Below the pieces are notes generated by a model. It made no database searches, was not told where the DNA came from, and saw only the letters and a program-made list of their open reading frames with translations. From contig CALSCR010001592.1 in NCBI GenBank assembly GCA_943704495.1, forward strand, positions 1 through 32,658: 32,658 bases of DNA, written 5' to 3'. This DNA comes from Pigoraptor chileana. Its lineage: Eukaryota; Opisthokonta; Filasterea. The position numbers and the translations under genes are program-made. Below are positions 30,558 through 32,658 of the stretch, one piece after another; position 1 is the stretch's first letter, and every line of letters starts with the position of its first letter.

Positions 30558-31070
30558 GTCAGAGAGCAAAAGGGAATGTATGTGTGTCTACTCTGCCTGC
30601 TTTGTTGGGTGCAGATCTTATAAAGTGCCGTTTTAACAAATTCCTCGCCGCCGAACCGGAAGCTAAATGTGGGTAGGGTAGGGTAGGGTTAGGGACGGTC
30701 TCAGTGGAAAATGAGACACTGACTTTAGCCGGGTAATAGGACTCGTAAATACTATTACTGACTGGTCGTTTCACACTTCCACAAACAAATGCGCTCATCA
30801 GCTTATAATACATGTGTATTAATCAGTGTGTGAGATATGTGTGCAGTGCGCAGGGTATTGACTCTGAACCAACTTGCACACCTCTACTGCCGCACACACA
30901 CAGACACAACACATAAATACACACACGAACACACGAACACACGCAACTCGCCACAGAAGTGTCAGCGTGCATCCAGTGAAGGAGATGCCGGCCATTCGGT
31001 GGCGTCAAATACCACCACGGCGCGCAAGTCACACTGTTGTCGTCACTAACACCACTCCACACTGTCGTCA
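30558..31070. other. Intergenic spacer
   Basis: This lies between the ASDURF-like start and the golgin stop, both on the minus strand. It should hold the ASDURF promoter and the golgin 3' untranslated region. It contains the telomere-like tract at 30669-30694 and a weak dispersed-motif tail (GAGACACTGACTTTAG, 30713-30728). Confidence 0.45.
30669..30694 (+). repeat. Telomere-like G-rich tract
   Basis: The plus strand has five GGG runs spaced by TA, TA, TA and TTA, ending GGGTTAGGG. This resembles a short degenerate interstitial telomeric repeat of the TTAGGG type and satisfies the usual G-quadruplex pattern. Confidence 0.6.
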
Positions 31071-32582
31071 CTACCACAGACTGCGCACTGAATTCCACGC
31101 ACTCGCAACAGAGTCGATGGCGGGCGCGGGTATCCACGCCGCCGACGCCGCCGACGCCTCCTTGGCACGTGACGACTCCTGTGGGCTGAAGTGCAGCACC
31201 GTCGCAAGCACGGGCACAAGCGACGTCCGCTCCGACGGGTTCTCGACATACTTAAGCACGACATTCTTGAGGTACTCGAGGTTCACGGCAGAGTCACGTG
31301 CCGCATTCCGCTCCAGGCGGCGGATCTCCTCCTTGAGCATGTGCGCCTGGGCGTCCGTGCGCTCTGCGGCGGCGTCGCCCTCCTTCACAATCTCAAGCAG
31401 CTCGCGGTTCTCGCCAACGACAACCCGCAGCTCCGTCTCCAGACGCTCCACCTCTTCTTTCAAGTGCGCTATTTCCGCCGCGGCCGCCGCTGCATCCCGG
31501 TCGTCCTGGTGTGTACCGTGACTGCCGCCGTCGGCGTCGCCTGGGTTGGATATCATCGACAGCAGACGCGACAGATCCACGTGACCCTTCCCGTCCGATG
31601 TGCGCCCGTCTGCCTGAGTGCGCGAGTGCCGCGGCGACAGTCCGGACTCGGCGTCGTCATCCAGGTTACCCACCGGCTGTCCGCGTGCCCGGGATTGGCC
31701 CCGCGCATCGTCGCGAAGGCGTTCTCTCAGCGCGAACACGTCCGCACGCAAAGCCACGCCATCTTTTCGGGCCTCCTCCAGCTGCGCCGACAGCAGATTC
31801 GCACGCGCCTCCTCATCGCTCAATAATCCACGCATGGTGTGCATCTCGGCAGCGTGCACCTCGCGCAGACTCCGCAACTCTGACTCCCTCGCGCGCGCAG
31901 CCTTCTCGACGGCATCCGCAGCAGAGACACCGCCACGCTCCGTCTCCAAAGCAAGGCGCGCAGATTGCTCCTCGGCGAGCTCCATTGCGGCCTTCACATC
32001 CGCCCGCAATGAGCCGCATTCGGCAGTGGCGCCGGCCAACTGGTGCGTGAGTAGAGACACCTGCAATTCGAGTGCGTCGATGCGCTCGGCAGACGCGGCC
32101 AATCGCGTGTTTGCTGCGGCAAGTTCCAGTTTCACTGCGGTCAATTCGGTCTCCTGTGCGTCGGCGTTGTTGTCGCGCGAATCCTTCTTCTTCTTGAGGA
32201 CAGTGTGCACACGAATCTGAGGGACGAGTACGTATCGCGATATTCTTAGCGCATTTGCAACATCACCCCATGCACTCACAGACAAATCAGAAAGACACAA
32301 ACAAACAATCCCATAGACACACACAGACACACACACAACGCACTCACGCGCAACGAGTCACAGACACAAAGACACACCCACACACCTTGTACGAGTTGAA
32401 CTCCCTCTCCGACGTGGCGAGACGGGCCTCAAGGTCAGCCATCTGCTGTGACACTCGCGTCATTTCCTCGGTGAGTTGGGCAGAGCGCGCAGTGGCCTGC
32501 ATTGCGGCGTGTTCCGCACGTGCTTCCGCCGACCGCGCGACTGCAACTTCGTCTGAGACAGACAGCTTCACCTCCTCCATTG

Positions 32583-32583
<1 letters not shown>
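31071..32583 (-). CDS. GRIP-domain golgin, C-terminal two exons (partial)
   Basis: Exons 32386-32583 and 31071-32216 give 447 codons ending TAG; the gene continues right of the window. Nearly all of it is predicted coiled coil (long runs rich in Ala, Glu, Leu and Arg). The exon junction reads REFNSYK-IRVHTVLKKKKD, close to the YKVRVHNVLK motif found in GCC-type golgins. A GRIP domain begins about 70 residues from the end: NLEYLKNVVLKYVENP, then LVPVLATVLHFSPQE, including the Tyr expected to contact Arl1. GRIP golgins are trans-Golgi tethers recruited by Arl1. A low-complexity tail of about 30 residues follows the GRIP domain. GCC88 and GCC185 families are both possible. Confidence 0.92.

Positions 32584-32584
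<1 letters not shown>

Positions 32585-32658
<74 letters not shown>
32585..32658. repeat. (TG)n microsatellite at the window edge
   Basis: An unbroken TG tract of at least 74 bases runs to the end of the window, beginning at the 3' splice site of the golgin exon at 32583. On the coding strand it is (CA)n. The window ends inside it. Confidence 0.95.

Noticed and set aside
31511-32220. Two plus-strand open frames of about 180-200 codons
   Set aside because: Antisense to the golgin coiled-coil exon; compositionally biased (Arg/Ser/Ala) without domain features.

Overview
The window is nuclear DNA from an intron-rich, probably single-celled flagellated eukaryote. Almost every recognisable gene is cut into short exons by GT-AG introns of roughly 100 to 400 bases. 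TAA, TAG and TGA all end genes where homologues end, so the code is standard. One gene encodes an outer dynein arm docking protein, so a motile cilium is expected. I could not place the species from sequence alone. Functions come from remembered family sequences; no search was run.

Layout, left to right. (1) The last exon of coatomer epsilon (COPE), plus strand. (2) A short two-exon minus-strand gene of unknown function with a cilium-protein flavour. (3) A complete 11-exon SUV39-type H3K9 methyltransferase, plus strand, with SUMO-interaction-like motifs at its N-terminus and a 7-base micro-exon. (4) A complete 6-exon YdjC-type carbohydrate deacetylase, minus strand, followed upstream by a tRNA-Trp. 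(5) A complete 24-exon WASHC4 (SWIP) gene, minus strand, 1182 codons. (6) Divergent from it, a plus-strand neuropathy target esterase (PNPLA6/7) gene whose transmembrane segment and three cyclic-nucleotide-binding-like domains are present but whose patatin domain is absent. (7) Immediately after, with no gene start between, the C-terminal part of ODAD4/TTC25. (8) A 4-exon minus-strand gene for a 102-residue prefoldin-like protein that I recognise as an ASDURF homologue. (9) The 3' end of a GRIP-domain golgin, minus strand, running off the right edge.

Several genes serve the endomembrane system (COPE, WASHC4, GRIP golgin, NTE), but nothing indicates co-regulation; they look like ordinary eukaryotic neighbours.

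The two strongest unexplained signals are these. First, the NTE and ODAD4 halves are joined in the same phase across a microsatellite-filled intron: either a real chimeric gene made by deletion, or an assembly collapse. Second, a short dispersed sequence sits in introns of five different genes, always in the same orientation relative to transcription. Its 3' end contains an ACTGAC branch-point-like core, often about 40 bases before the 3' splice site. It looks like a decaying introner family or an extended splicing motif. Two GC-AG introns with the same GCACGT donor are also present.
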